Of a stretch of DNA of 64,000 bases, positions 46,201-53,515 are shown in pieces; within the stretch, counting starts at the first letter, position 1, and each line of letters starts with the position of its first letter. The notes below the pieces were generated by a model. That model did not search any database and was not told where the DNA came from. It saw only the letters and a program-made list of their open reading frames with translations. The stretch is from Microglena sp. YARC (taxonomy: Eukaryota > Chlorophyta > Chlorophyceae > Chlamydomonadales > Chlamydomonadaceae), in contig CM039465.1 in assembly GCA_022414725.1 (NCBI GenBank), forward strand, positions 19,673,206 through 19,737,205, in the 5' to 3' direction. The translations under genes were made by a program, and so were the position numbers.

Positions 46201-47819
46201 CTCACCAACCCACTGTCCTGGGCCCACTAGAGATGCCCCGCACCAGTGGCACAGAAAATTCCCTGGCTGAAACCAACCAACCCTAACCAAATCCAAATAA
46301 GCCTAACAATAGCCAACAATCACACAGGGACAACCAGTAAGCCCCAGGCAAGACTGCGATCGACAACCGAAACGAATATACTGCTACGCTTAGAATTACA
46401 TTACAATGCACTGCACAGGGGGGCGCAGGTCGTCCTGTGGGATGACGTGGGTCATCCAATAACACAGCGCTTAAAAAGCTTTTACAAAAATGCCTGGAGG
46501 TGCGTGGTGTTGAGGGGACCCTTACGTACGCCGCAGCTGGGGAAACTCACCAGGGCTATCACTGGCTACTTTCTCGGACTTGAGTGTGTGCATATCAATC
46601 AATACATAAATAAATAAATGGTTGTCCCCGTTTGCTTGCACTGGGGACAACCACCAAGGGTATAAAATAAATAAATAAGTCAATAGTATGCCTTAGTACG
46701 AGGCTTGCGATAGAGGGGGCCAGCCCGTTTGCTTGCATGGGGGGCAACCACCAAAGTATGAATATATGAGTCTATACTATGGTTTGCCGCCCAATAATAC
46801 TATTTGTTGTAAGAGTAAGTTTGGTCTCAACTTGAGGGACTGGTGTTTTTTACAATCGCCGCGACTCCTCGGTGCAGCGATCCTTTACAGTCCTTCAAGA
46901 TGCCCTTTTATTGTAGACGGACACGGCATAAAAATGAAGATTCAAAACAAGACAATATTCAAAAGAATTTATTACGAGGCTTGCGGTACTGGGGGCTAGC
47001 CCGTTTGCTTGCATGGGGCCAACCACCAATAACCAAACCAAAGCTGCTTCTGTGTGTATGTATGTTACAGTCCGGGGGTTGGCCAAATAGGCTTAAGGGA
47101 CTTGCCCAACCGTGATAAAAAGGGCTAAAAAGACAAAGCATTGATGAACTGACCCCCCCCCCCCCCCCTTAAAACAAACTCTGTATCGTGTGTGCAGAAG
47201 ATACGCTGGAGGTGATTTGCCAGGCTGGAGGTGATGTGCCAGGCTGGAGCGGGGGATGGGTGTGTGCTCAACAATTGGGCCCCCATAACCTAATCAAACC
47301 TACCTATGTTGCATGTTTGCAGGAGACACGATGGAGGTGATGTGTCAGGCTGGAGCGGGGGGATGGGTGTGTGCTCAACAATTGGGCCCCAATAACCAAA
47401 CCAAACCTACCTATGTTGCGTGTTTGCAGGAGACATGCTGGAGGTGATGTGCCAGGCTGGAGCGGGGGGATGGGTGTGTGCTCAACAATTGGGCCCCCAT
47501 AACCAAACCAAACCTACCTATGTTGAATGTTTGCATGAGATGCGATGGAGATGATGTGTCAAGCTGGAGCGGGGGGATGGGTGTGTGCTTGACAATTAAG
47601 CCCCAATAACCAAACCAAAACTACCTATGTTGCGTGTTTGCAGGAGATGCGATGGAGGTGATGTGCCAGGCTGGAGCGGGGGGATGGGTGTGTGCTCAAC
47701 AATCGGGCCCCCATAAGCTAGTGGTGACCTTGGAGCAACCGCCGAAGCCAACTCTCGCCGGAGTAGATGCCCATGTGCAACGTCTCAAAAACACGGTCAT
47801 CAGCGGGGCCTTCATTTAA
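24105..47819 (+). CDS. CCZ1: CCZ1-like subunit of the Mon1-Ccz1 Rab7 exchange factor, 9 exons
   Basis: Exons are 24105-24338, 26408-26497, 30653-30772, 32168-32330, 32848-33032, 34353-34595, 37162-37397, 43075-43109 and 47644-47819 (stop TAA). The phases (0,0,0,1,0,0,2,1) match at every join and give 493 residues, close to the ~500 of plant CCZ1. Family-like blocks follow in order: FKFCLSLFHSERGQKEGEEF and the LGFYPTT longin start (exon 1); FKVMEAEQNLWVML (exon 2); FLQSAYAMLVALHSPI (exon 3); LLHGVTVSWHGHLLWSS (exon 5); STRVWLQ joined to GAQEHFQMLPYYNGSLLVLL (exons 6-7); WHVPGYRYSYSD (exon 7); and a C-terminal domain with LVVTLEQPPKP (exon 9). With Mon1, CCZ1 activates Rab7 on late endosomes, autophagosomes and vacuoles. 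Oddities: 1.48 kb of coding sequence is spread over 23.7 kb, exon 8 is 35 nt, and nearly all splice junctions are tandemly multiplied. The match to plant CCZ1 is from memory of the family, not a database search. Confidence 0.88.
24718..24894. mobile_element. AT-rich MITE (TAGGGAACGGCA family)
   Basis: Starts TAGGGAACGGCAAC and ends near TGCCGACCCTT, with several ATGATATCAT palindromes inside. Flanks CATATGTG and CATGTGTG are a 7/8 target-duplication match. It lies in CCZ1 intron 1. Confidence 0.8.
25168..25366. mobile_element. MITE with GCTTTTCTTTTC ends, CCZ1 intron 1
   Basis: 'gcttttcttttccactatga' with 'gcagcagcttctaggcagct' at the left; 'gggagctgcgtagacgctgc' and a run of A then GC at the right. 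Confidence 0.8.
25390..26407 (+). repeat. Six-unit tandem array at the CCZ1 exon-2 acceptor
   Basis: Units of about 150-180 bp carry 'gcatgccttatgttgcattc', 'cttccacttccaaatttcc' and an acceptor-like 'cagtcgcag(g/a)'. Exon-like starts occur near 25489, 25669, 25826, 25978 and 26172 before the used acceptor at 26407. The unit at 25669-25740 keeps the exon best, but with changes. CCCACC-rich tracts are embedded near 25630, 26140 and 26340. Confidence 0.85.
26548..26716. mobile_element. AT-rich MITE (TAGGGA family), CCZ1 intron 2
   Basis: 'tagggaatagcaatatga' at the left and 'tatgataccaggccctaa'-like end at the right, with 'gccggcagtctgactaggc' inside as in the other copies. No clean target duplication. 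Confidence 0.75.
26915..27640. repeat. Repeat-filled part of CCZ1 intron 2, including a 49-bp tandem repeat
   Basis: 26915-27000 is the left half of the 'agcagtaggttctacgcag' MITE family. 26993-27140 and 27280-27420 match 12525-12785 in part. 27425-27625 is a ~57-bp tandem repeat of about four units with 'aacacagggtcccaggtag' and 'tgatcgctatttgtagcaga'. Confidence 0.75.
27741..28020 (+). mobile_element. tRNA-derived SINE
   Basis: The head has tRNA-like internal promoter boxes: A-box-like 'tggctcaatggttgagctcc' and B box 'gggttcgaatcccc'. The body contains 'cggtcgctgtcaaccgccat' and 'cggggctcccttaatacc', and the end 'caccaggtgttatcatt'. The copy at 61782 matches over roughly 270 bp including the 'ttttagattttgactgagac' segment; a reverse copy is at 45418-45607. 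Not a functional tRNA: no cloverleaf with a plausible anticodon stem can be drawn. Confidence 0.8.
28021..28455. repeat. Poly-G tracts and CAC/CCA microsatellite
   Basis: Near-pure G runs at about 28022-28046 and 28226-28238 are each followed by 'ctctg(c/t)gagtgcca'. 28345-28448 is a (CAC)n tract. Confidence 0.9.
28446..29110. repeat. Three ~215-bp tandem units in CCZ1 intron 2
   Basis: Units near 28446, 28730 and 28950 share 'gaagttcaaaagctggtgta', 'ccgagagtggctaat' and 'gcttta(t)ttatagatataccggat'-like stretches. No coding signal. Confidence 0.75.
29165..30480. other. Rest of CCZ1 intron 2: one dispersed repeat, otherwise nothing recognised
   Basis: 29165-29370 is the 'ccgaccgacc ... gacacgtcagccaac' repeat in plus orientation. 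29400-30480 is AT-rich with 'acgtataaacgtata'-like stretches. Around 30395-30470 it resembles a dispersed sequence ('gttcagttcatca') seen again near 62820 and, reversed, at 47070. Confidence 0.5.
30749..31000 (+). repeat. Three copies of the CCZ1 exon-3 end and donor
   Basis: 'agagaaactgctggaacag' plus 'gtaag' occurs at the used donor (30772/30773) and again ending near 30857 and 30945, period about 86 bp. The middle copy has GAAAG in place of GTAAG, so its donor is dead. The third keeps GTAAGG. Confidence 0.88.
31140..31280. repeat. Trinucleotide microsatellite (TTA/TAG/TTG)
   Basis: A run of TTAT, then (TAG)n, then (TTA)n and (TTG)n lies just upstream of the first exon-4 copy. Confidence 0.95.
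31290..32167 (+). repeat. Four extra copies of CCZ1 exon-4 5' half with acceptor
   Basis: 'gctgcaggatcccaccgcct' (acceptor plus exon start) recurs near 31302, 31690, 31849 and 32008 before the used acceptor at 32167, period about 158 bp. Each copy runs for about 90-100 bp of exon to 'aaggagctgttgaa', then switches to 'atttgaatttgaatttgaaa' intron sequence. Copies 3-5 are nearly identical. Only the last continues into the rest of exon 4 and a donor. Confidence 0.9.
32321..32847 (+). repeat. Array of exon 4-intron-exon 5 junction units
   Basis: The unit 'acatttctca|gtaagttgct' through 'cag|gtgtc(c/t)ag' holds an entire 45-nt intron with both splice sites. Donor copies are at 32330 and 32449. 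Acceptor/exon-5 starts are near 32376, 32495, 32734 and 32847. Exon 5 was taken from the last acceptor because only that copy continues into a long CCZ1-like reading frame. Confidence 0.82.
33033..33990 (+). repeat. Repeated 3' parts of CCZ1 exon 5 and interspersed repeats
   Basis: Pieces of exon 5 ('gctctgcacc', 'ttctctatcagggcactg', 'ttgccggctgctgac') recur near 33290-33357, 33430-33545 and 33880-33930. An inverted repeat with 'gaattctcggatttccaggc' lies at 33110-33280. 33548-33720 resembles 31370-31510 ('cgccattc', 'gcatggcaacgcatggg'). Confidence 0.75.
34050..34352 (+). repeat. Duplicated sequence upstream of CCZ1 exon 6
   Basis: 'gccacaaatgcgcagccctc' at 34060 recurs as 'gccacgaatgcgcagccctc' at 34250, both followed by C/T-rich DNA. 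Part may be polypyrimidine tract for the acceptor at 34352. Confidence 0.65.
34575..35965 (+). repeat. About 13-copy array of the CCZ1 exon-6 end and donor
   Basis: The unit (~87-95 bp in the regular part) contains the exon end 'gagcacaagagtctggttg' plus AG|GTAGAA and intron 'tttgaatttgaattgttac', 'ttaatggttaattgttaat'. The first copy (donor 34595/34596) is used. Later units to 35960 keep the AG|GTAG donor but drift and acquire CCACCA-rich spacers. 'gaaccagaagc' marks the start of each duplicated exon piece. Confidence 0.92.
36000..37161 (+). repeat. Six-copy array of the CCZ1 exon-7 acceptor and 5' exon
   Basis: 'ctctgcagggtgcccaagaa' recurs near 36160, 36343, 36506, 36735, 36890 and, used, 37161. 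Copies 2-4 carry up to ~95 bp of exon 7 (through 'gtttcagccaac') before switching to 'accaacacaaaaagc' intron repeats. The start is a CCACCA/CACCA microsatellite at 36007-36100. Confidence 0.9.
37290..38265 (+). repeat. Six-copy ~175-bp array of the CCZ1 exon-7 end and donor
   Basis: Each unit carries the 3' half of exon 7 ('acctgtggcacgtccctgga', 'taccgctacagctattcag', 'atcaatgcaacgag'), the donor GTAGGATATC, and about 75 bp of intron ending 'attacgtacaggcagtgcg'. The first copy (donor 37397/37398) is used. The last copy breaks off in the exon at about 38250. Confidence 0.93.
38320..38640. repeat. Poly-G tracts and 'ccacacgggc ... tactagtacatacata' repeat
   Basis: G-runs at 38383-38410 and 38484-38519 flank 'gtggccaccggccacacggg', followed by (CATA)n and 'gtagacatacatggatttc'. 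Related stretches are at 41150-41335 and 42900-42998. Confidence 0.8.
38641..40820. other. CCZ1 intron 7, uncertain transposon debris
   Basis: 38860-39560 has long open frames on both strands. On the plus strand one frame is Arg/Gln/Ala-rich with repeated 'RRE'-type patterns (39240-39400), reminiscent of transposon-encoded proteins, but no domain is recognisable. 39740-40200 is GGGGT-rich low complexity, and 40311-40327 a G run. No gene is called. Confidence 0.4.
40821..43074. other. CCZ1 intron 7, low-complexity and dispersed repeats
   Basis: 41147-41177 is a long G run. 41240-41335 and 42905-42998 carry the 'cacacgggcaatgtactagt' plus (CATA)n module. 41625-41705 holds a 46-bp direct duplication ('cagactcattgtctacaatc'). 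42440-42770 is purine-rich. Nothing else is recognised. Confidence 0.5.
43206..43290. repeat. Dispersed repeat 'ccccaggaggtgggtctc'
   Basis: Matches 9160-9225 and, in part, 9830-9860 ('gcggcaccaaggattatgtt'-like). Class unknown. Confidence 0.6.
43392..43588. mobile_element. MITE with 'gcagcagcttctaggcagct' ends, CCZ1 intron 8
   Basis: The terminal inverted repeats 'cagctacaagcagcagcttc' and 'agaagctgctgctcttagct' are well preserved, followed by 'gaaaagaaaagc'. A more diverged relative is directly adjacent at 43620-43812. Confidence 0.85.
43620..43812. mobile_element. Diverged copy of the same MITE family
   Basis: 'tgctatgcatggcagcttcc' at the left and 'gggggctgcctagaagctgc' at the right. 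The interior ('agctgcattttaatgca', 'ctagctagcttcag') matches the copy at 60495. Confidence 0.75.
44090..45300. repeat. 57-bp satellite, about 20 units
   Basis: Unit 'gtgatgcaggtgatgcaaag' + 'tgatgcaaaaacaagtaatg' + 'gtttgggtgatttacac'. Because 57 is divisible by 3, long open frames run through on both strands; I treat these as non-coding. Sub-repeat 'gtgatgca(g/a)' is nested inside. Units at both edges are degenerate. It lies in CCZ1 intron 8. Confidence 0.97.
45418..45607 (-). mobile_element. tRNA-derived SINE (reverse copy)
   Basis: On the minus strand the head reads 'gaatggttcaatggttgagc' with B box 'gggttcgaaaccc', then the same body as at 27741 and ends at the 'accccaccacgcgttctc' side. 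Confidence 0.75.
45891..46082. mobile_element. MITE with 'gcagcagcttctaggcagct' ends
   Basis: Left 'ctgctacgagcagcagcttc' and right 'gagctgcttagaagctgctg' are inverted repeats; the interior has 'aagctgatatcgtcagcttt'. Confidence 0.8.
46380..47165. repeat. Dispersed modules: SINE-like tail and 'cagcccgtttgcttgca' units
   Basis: 46490-46560 has 'tgcctggaggtgcgtggtgt'. 'cagcccgtttgcttgcat' occurs at 46724 and 46996, each preceded by 'gtacgaggcttgcg' or 'attacgaggcttgcgg'. 47070-47165 is a reverse copy of the 'gccaaataggcttaag' sequence (also 21333) and ends in a C run. Confidence 0.65.
47195..47643 (+). repeat. Five-copy array of the CCZ1 exon-9 acceptor and exon start
   Basis: 'gcaggaga(c/t)(a/g)cgatggaggtga' through 'gtgtgctcaacaattgggcc' recurs near 47198, 47323, 47431, 47538 and, used, 47643; period about 107 bp. 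Only the last copy reads on into the terminal exon. Confidence 0.9.
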
Positions 47820-48000
47820 ACACACACACACACACACACACACACACGGGAGTAGATACCCATGTGCAACGTCTCAAAAACACGGTCATCGGTGGGGCCT
47901 TCATTTAAACACACACATACACACACACATACACCGGAGTAGATACCCATGTGCAAAGGCTCAAAAACACGGTCATCAGCGGGGCCTTCATTTAAACCTT
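47760..48000 (+). repeat. Three copies of the CCZ1 coding end
   Basis: 'gagtagat(g/a)cccatgtgcaa' through 'ccttcatttaaa' recurs at 47761, 47850 and 47936, separated by (CA)n tracts. The stop codon of the first copy ends the CDS at 47819; the other two copies are in the 3' flank or UTR. Confidence 0.9.
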
Positions 48001-48409
48001 GGTTTGCTTTCTCGTTCGATCAGTCTGGATCAAAAGTATATTTTGATAATAATTCTGACTTTTCCCAGCTGCACCGTACGGGAGGGTCCCCTTAAAACCA
48101 CGCCCCTCCAGGCGTTATCTTTTTTTGATAAGAATGATGATTAAAGCTTGGGTTGCCGTCTTTCACTTAGATAATGATGATGAGGAGGAGGATGACATTT
48201 CTCTGGTGCCTTACTGGACTCCAAATGTTTTACAATATATTCACATTGCTTCATTAGGAGTCAACTGACTGTAAAGTGCGCGTGGGAAACCCTAACAGTG
48301 GATTACTGTAGGTTACCCGGCACTACACTGGAGGACACGGGAGAACTATCAGTGCCTGCGGCTTTGCGGAGTCAAGGAGGACTTAGGAACATCATTATAG
48401 TACCCCATC

Positions 48410-48797
48410 CAGGGTACTACTAAGCGCGCGGTGCCGCGCTGCCTTTTTGAGCCCCTCTGCGCATTTCGCGCAGATTTTTCAACCCCCTGTGGGCGCAGTG
48501 CGCAGTTTTTACGCTTTTTGCACTAAAAAGCGCTGCCCAATTTGACGTTTGTGCGCTTTAAGCGCTGACCAATTTGGCAAGAAGTAGTACCCTGCAGGGT
48601 ACTTCAAATGGCCAAATTGGCCAGCGCTTTAGCGCACTTGAAAACAAAAAAACTGCGCTTTGTATTGCAAAAAGCGCAAAAATTGCTTGCTGCGCCCACA
48701 AGGGGTTGCAAAAAACTGCGCTTAAAGCGCAGAGGGGGTCAAAAAGTCAGCGCTCAAAAGCGCAAAAGCGCGCGCTTTGAATTACCCTGGTACCCTG
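48410..48797. mobile_element. hAT-like MITE (CAGGGTACTAC family) carrying a nested MITE
   Basis: The outer element starts CAGGGTACTAC at 48410. Its right terminus was split by a second element (48595-48789) so that GTACCCTG is duplicated (48587-48594, 48790-48797). Outer flanks ACCCCATC (48402-48409) and ACCCCATA (48798-48805) match at 7 of 8 positions. Confidence 0.9.
48595..48789. mobile_element. hAT-like MITE, CAGGGTACTTC subfamily, nested
   Basis: Inserted in the terminal repeat of the outer MITE, with a perfect 8-bp target duplication GTACCCTG. The interior 'gcgctttgtattgcaaaaag' matches 6297-6499. Confidence 0.92.
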
Positions 48798-48895
48798 ACC
48801 CCATATGTTTTTACTGTCCGTTGTCAGATGGAGAATGGTGCGTTGTCCTTTCATTTCTTTCGGGCTGCCCACTTTTTTAAATAAGTGGTGCAAAC

Positions 48896-49082
48896 CAGGG
48901 TAATTCAAAGTGCGCGCCTTTGAGCGCTGACTTTTTGACCCCCTCTGCGCTTTAAGCGCAGTTTTTTGCAACCCCTTGTGGGCGCAGCAAGCCATTTTTG
49001 CGCTTTTTGCACTACAAAGCGCAGTTTTATTGTTTTCAAGTGCGCTAAAGCGCTGGCCAATTTGGCCATTTAAAGTGCCCTG
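48896..49082. mobile_element. hAT-like MITE, same subfamily, reverse orientation
   Basis: Ends CAGGGTAATTC and AAAGTGCCCTG; perfect 8-bp target duplication GTGCAAAC (48888-48895, 49083-49090). Confidence 0.92.
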
Positions 49083-49194
49083 GTGCAAACTCCACGAACC
49101 TTATTTTAAGGCGGGCCAATGTCCTTACTTTTTCTTCGGGCAAGTTTAGAGCCCGCCTTAAAATAGGGGTAAAGCTTTCTACAATAGTTATCAT

Positions 49195-49381
49195 CAGGGT
49201 AATTGAAAGCGCGCGCTTTTGAGCGCTGACTTTTTGACCCCCTCTGCGCTTTAAGCGCAGTTTTTTGCAACCCCCTGTGGGCGCAGCAAGCAATTTTTGC
49301 GCTTTTTGCACTACAAAGCGCAGTTTTTTTGTTTTCAAGTGCGTTAAAGCGCTGGCCAATTTGGCAATTTGAAGTACCCTG
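49195..49381. mobile_element. hAT-like MITE, same subfamily, reverse orientation
   Basis: Ends CAGGGTAATTG and GAAGTACCCTG; perfect 8-bp target duplication GTTATCAT (49187-49194, 49382-49389). Together with 48896 it is a close tandem pair of independent insertions. Confidence 0.92.
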
Positions 49382-49539
49382 GTTATCATACTATTTAGCC
49401 TGCCACTATTATCATTGAATAACTTGAACATGAACTTTGGCTGCCCGCAGTAATTCGGCAGTAAAATAAATTACCAGGGAAAATGTAAACGTGAACAAAA
49501 GCAATCAAAAGCAATCACTAATATAAGCGATGTTATTTG

Positions 49540-49695
49540 CAAGGATCGGCAAGTCATATGATGTTGACCAAAGGCGAGTATGATATCATACAAAATGCAT
49601 CATATGATATTGTACCGGTATACAAATGGTAACTTTAGCCTAGTCAGACTGCCGGCACCATATGATATCGGATGATGTCACATTGCCTATCCCTG
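49540..49695. mobile_element. AT-rich MITE (CAAGGATCGGCA end)
   Basis: Ends CAAGGATCGGCA and TTGCCTATCCCTG; perfect 8-bp duplication GTTATTTG (49532-49539, 49696-49703). Same family as the element at the RSP2-like stop codon. Confidence 0.88.
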
Positions 49696-49851
49696 GTTAT
49701 TTGTCCCGCCTTTATTCTCATTGATGCTAATAAGAGCACTGTAGATGCAGCTTGCATACTGCATCACACAGTGGAGTTGTCCCAATCACGAAAAACTGTT
49801 TACTGTGTTTTCATAGACAAAGAAGGCTTGTGATAGTGTCAACAGAAACAT

Positions 49852-49940
49852 CCTTAGCCAGGGAATAACGTGGTCAAGCCAGGGAATAACGGGATCAAGC
49901 CAGGGAATAACGGGATCAAGCCAGGGAATAACGGGATCTG
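49852..49940. repeat. 21-bp tandem repeat 'agccagggaataacgggatca'
   Basis: Four units, the first with 'gtggtca'. The surrounding 49705-50945 has no recognisable gene. Confidence 0.9.
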
Positions 49941-50949
49941 AGAAAACAGCACGATTTCGTTTTAGTATCGCATAGGTCTGGCCCCAAAGGGGGGCGACCA
50001 ACGGTTTGCAAGTTCTGGCCCTGGCCCCGGGTGCAGTACCCCTCGCTTGTACGTGCAACGTACGAGCCAGCGACTACTTGTACCTGAGAAGTTGCGATGC
50101 CAGGTTTCCCTCACGGCAATCTCGTTCGACCGGAAGGAACCCGAACCGGAAGCTGCCGAGTAGGCGCAAGGAGACGTTGACGCGTTTTTGGGGTGTAAAA
50201 ACGGGCAAAACAACGACAAAATTCGGAGAAAACAATTACAGGTATATAAAACGGACTAAACAACGAAAAAATCGGATAAAAATCATATTACAGTCGTGTG
50301 GTCGTGTGCGCGTACACTGTGCAGGACTGCCGAACAGATTCTGAGCCGCGCTGCCAACCATCCATGAATGCATCCTGTTACACCACGATTATAATATCTG
50401 GAGTTACACCATCGAAAGCGCATTGGTTGTAATCCATCTAATCGAGGGGCCCAAATACGTTAAGACAACCTTATTATAGATAGTCTATAAGACACACGTT
50501 AGACACGACTTTCTTTTTCTTTCTGTTGCCATTTCCTGTGCATCCCAAATCAAGAGGTGCAAGCGCGCAGGCTCTCAATAAGGCGCCATCCTAAGTTTCT
50601 AACCTCCGTCCTCTCCAAGTGATTGTTTTTCAAATGCCTGCCACGATATTCACCTGCCCCACCGAGGCATTCAAGCACCTGCGAAAGCAGCAGGACAAAT
50701 CACTGTGATACTCGAGCGAACTGAACCGTTGAGAGGGCCAACTTAACTCCAGGACCCTAAGGTGCGTTGTGATGCGACTCTGTCGTGTTTTCGTTTATTC
50801 TGGCATTTCATTTGAACCAACTTCGAAAGGCCATCGCTCTTGTCCCGAGCGGTGCACCGCGTCTGCACGGATTCGCAGCTTAATCGGAAACGTTGCAAGG
50901 TTTGAGTGATGAGGGACGCTGCCTACTGGCCAGCCTCGGCGGTTCATAC

Positions 50950-51244
50950 TGTGGTATATGAATACCTTGTAACACGGAGTGTCTTGTAACTGGAAGCCTA
51001 AGAAATGATCTCAGGAGTTTAGACGGCCCTAAGAGTCAGAAGCACGGCTTAAGACTCCCTTCCCGCTTCCAGCGCGTCTAGACCCTAATGGAACCCTCGT
51101 TTTAGGTATTCCCGAGTAGCTGATCAGACACTGATCAGTAGGTCAATTCGCTTGGTTTCAACTGCCTACAGAAGTCGTTCGTCATCTGTCGGAAAGTCGT
51201 CACCACCGCGTGGCAACTCAGTGGGAGGATCGTTATCCACCACA
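50950..51244 (-). repeat. 3' LTR of the retrotransposon
   Basis: Starts TGTGGTATATGAATACC and ends ATCCACCACA on the plus strand. Contains 'agctgatcagacactgatca', a short palindrome. Almost identical to the other LTR (for example gcttgg versus gctcgg), which suggests a fairly recent insertion despite the coding damage. Confidence 0.95.
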
Positions 51245-51315
51245 ATTCCCCCCTTCTCTAGCCCTAGCCTTCTCCTGAAGTCTAGTACTCTTTCGAATGA
51301 GAAACTCATCAGGGG

Positions 51316-53515
51316 TTACAGTCGCATAATCCCTGTGAGTAGGTTTTTTAACCGTTTTAGGTTCGGGTCGTTGGCACCTATCACGGGTCGTACCCGAGAA
51401 GGGTGTTGTCTCCAATACAAATCGATTTGTTCAGAGCACATAGGTAACAACTCTTCTTCGAGTTCCCAAGAGTGAACATGGTCTGAGTGTAACCATTGTA
51501 CATAGTAATACACCGTACCAGACTGTATCTTGTGATCAACAACGTTGCTAATCTCGTAGATAGGTTCACCGCATGTGCGTAACAATTCCGGATTTGGTCT
51601 AATAAACCCAGTCCCGTCGGATAGGTATTCTTTTGACAAGAGATACGTGAAACGTTGGATGAATCTTCCATCCTTCGGGGAGGGATAGAGTCACTGCAAT
51701 GGTCTCCCCCCTCTTTTGGATAGTGTGAGAGATTTCGTAGGGACCAACGAATCTGGGCATGAGCTTCCGAGTCATACCAGGCCAGTATTTGATGTTCTTC
51801 GAGTTCAACAAAACTTCCTGACCGTGAGTATACTTCACGGTGCAAGTCTGCATACGTTTTTTGACGATCCTTCGCGGATTTAAGCGCTGCCTTGGCCGTG
51901 TCATATGCGTTATTCATATGCTCGACCCAGGACAGGGCTGGTTGATGTGCCGTAGCGATGACATCATCTGATGGTTGTAGTGCCACTCGAGGGTATCTAC
52001 CGTACAGCAACCGAAACGGAAAATCTCGAATGCTTCTGTTGTACGAGTTGTTGATGGCGAATTGTGCATTCGGCAATAGACTGGCCCAATTTTTCTGATT
52101 CGCAGAGGAAAAATGGCGAAGAGTGTCTTCGAGAACACTGTTCATACGTTCTGTTTGACCATCTGTTTGTGGGTGAAATGCAGTCGACATTCCAGGGCGG
52201 ATAGCGCACAGAGTTAATAGTGTTTGCCAAAACTTACTCGTGAACTTAACATCGCGATCAGAGATGATGGAAAGCGGATGGCCTTGTTCGCTGAGCACGC
52301 GCTCGTGGAACAGGGTAGCAATATTTTCAGCATCGTCAGTCGTTTTGCATGGGATAAGTTTGACCATCTTCGCAAGGCGATCAACGATCACGTAGATCTG
52401 ATCAAAACCATTCGATTTCGGTAGCCCAACGATGAAGTCCAAGGACAGTGAATCGAAGGGGGCGGTCGGAATCGAAAGGGGTTGAAGGTTACCCTGCGGG
52501 TTCTGATGTGAAATTTTTACCCGTTGGCAAGAATCACAGTGGCGTACGTAATCAACGACATCGAGTCGCATGGCAGGCCACCAATAGTAGCGTGCAACAG
52601 ATCGAAAAGTTCGGTCGATGCCTCCATGTCCACTTCGTTGGGGATCGTGGAAAGCAAACAAAATCCGAGCTTTGAGCGAATTACCATTTGGTACAACGAT
52701 CTGCGACTCAGATGCTGCTCGTATGGATTTGCCGGTGCCAACCCAGAAACCATCTGCCCGTTTGGAGAGGTACTTGGTATTGTGCGGATTATCGAACCAC
52801 AAGTCTTCCGTGTAACCATGCAGAATATCTGGGGCTATTTCGCGCATGTGGAGTGGGTCATTTGCGGACAGCCTCTGAATGAACAAAGCCGTAGCCTCTG
52901 AGAAGGCTGGATTCCTACTCAGAGGGTCAGCTACGTTAGTACGGCCCGCAATATGAGCCCACTTCATGTTCGTGAAGCGCGAGAAAAACTCAAGATATCG
53001 TGCCTGCTTTCTGCTCAGCATGGGCTGATTTGCAAGGTAGACGAGGGGTTCGTGGTCGGTGTCAAGTTCGAACTTGCCAGTGCAACCTTCGAGGTAGCAT
53101 CGCCATTCTTTCAAGGCCAAGTACACTGCGAGTAATTCTTGCTCGCCCGTGGAGTAGTTTCGTTCAGCGCTTGAGAATTTGTGAGAGTGGTACGCGATGG
53201 GTCGCCCATCTTGCATGAGAACGCCCCCTGTACCAACGACAGAAGCATCGGTTACCGCCCGATAGTCCTTCGCTGGGTCAGGGTGTGCAAGCAAAGGAGC
53301 CTTCGTAAGACTTTCTTTGATGCCGAGGAATGCCTCCTGGCAGGCTTGGGTCCAAACATTTTGAAATGCAGGTCCCTTGAGCCCTGCCTGTCGTTTTCCG
53401 AGTGGTTTCGGACTTGGTGTCACCGTCGGTGATTTTGTCAGTCCTGGCGGTTTCAATTTCGGTGAAATCGGTGCTGGCCTGTCTGTTAGATTCGAAATCT
53501 GGATTAGAGGGCTGC
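51316..53515 (-). pseudogene. RNase H - integrase - chromodomain part of pol, frameshifted
   Basis: The RNase H region (53400-52990) has TDASVVGTGGVLMQDG and TDHEPLVYLANQPM. The integrase has an H-C zinc motif (H..GHGGIDRTF to HCDSCQRVK) and core DFIVGLP / ISDRDVKF / TERMNSVLED. The C-terminus has a GPYEISHTIQKRGETIAV segment and a chromodomain-like block (EPIYEISNVVDHK, YYVQWLHSDH, WELEEELLP). It is separated from RT by a stop near 53505 that a single-base shift explains. It is broken again near 51850, where seven bases present in the inverted copy are missing, and once more near 51640. Confidence 0.9.
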
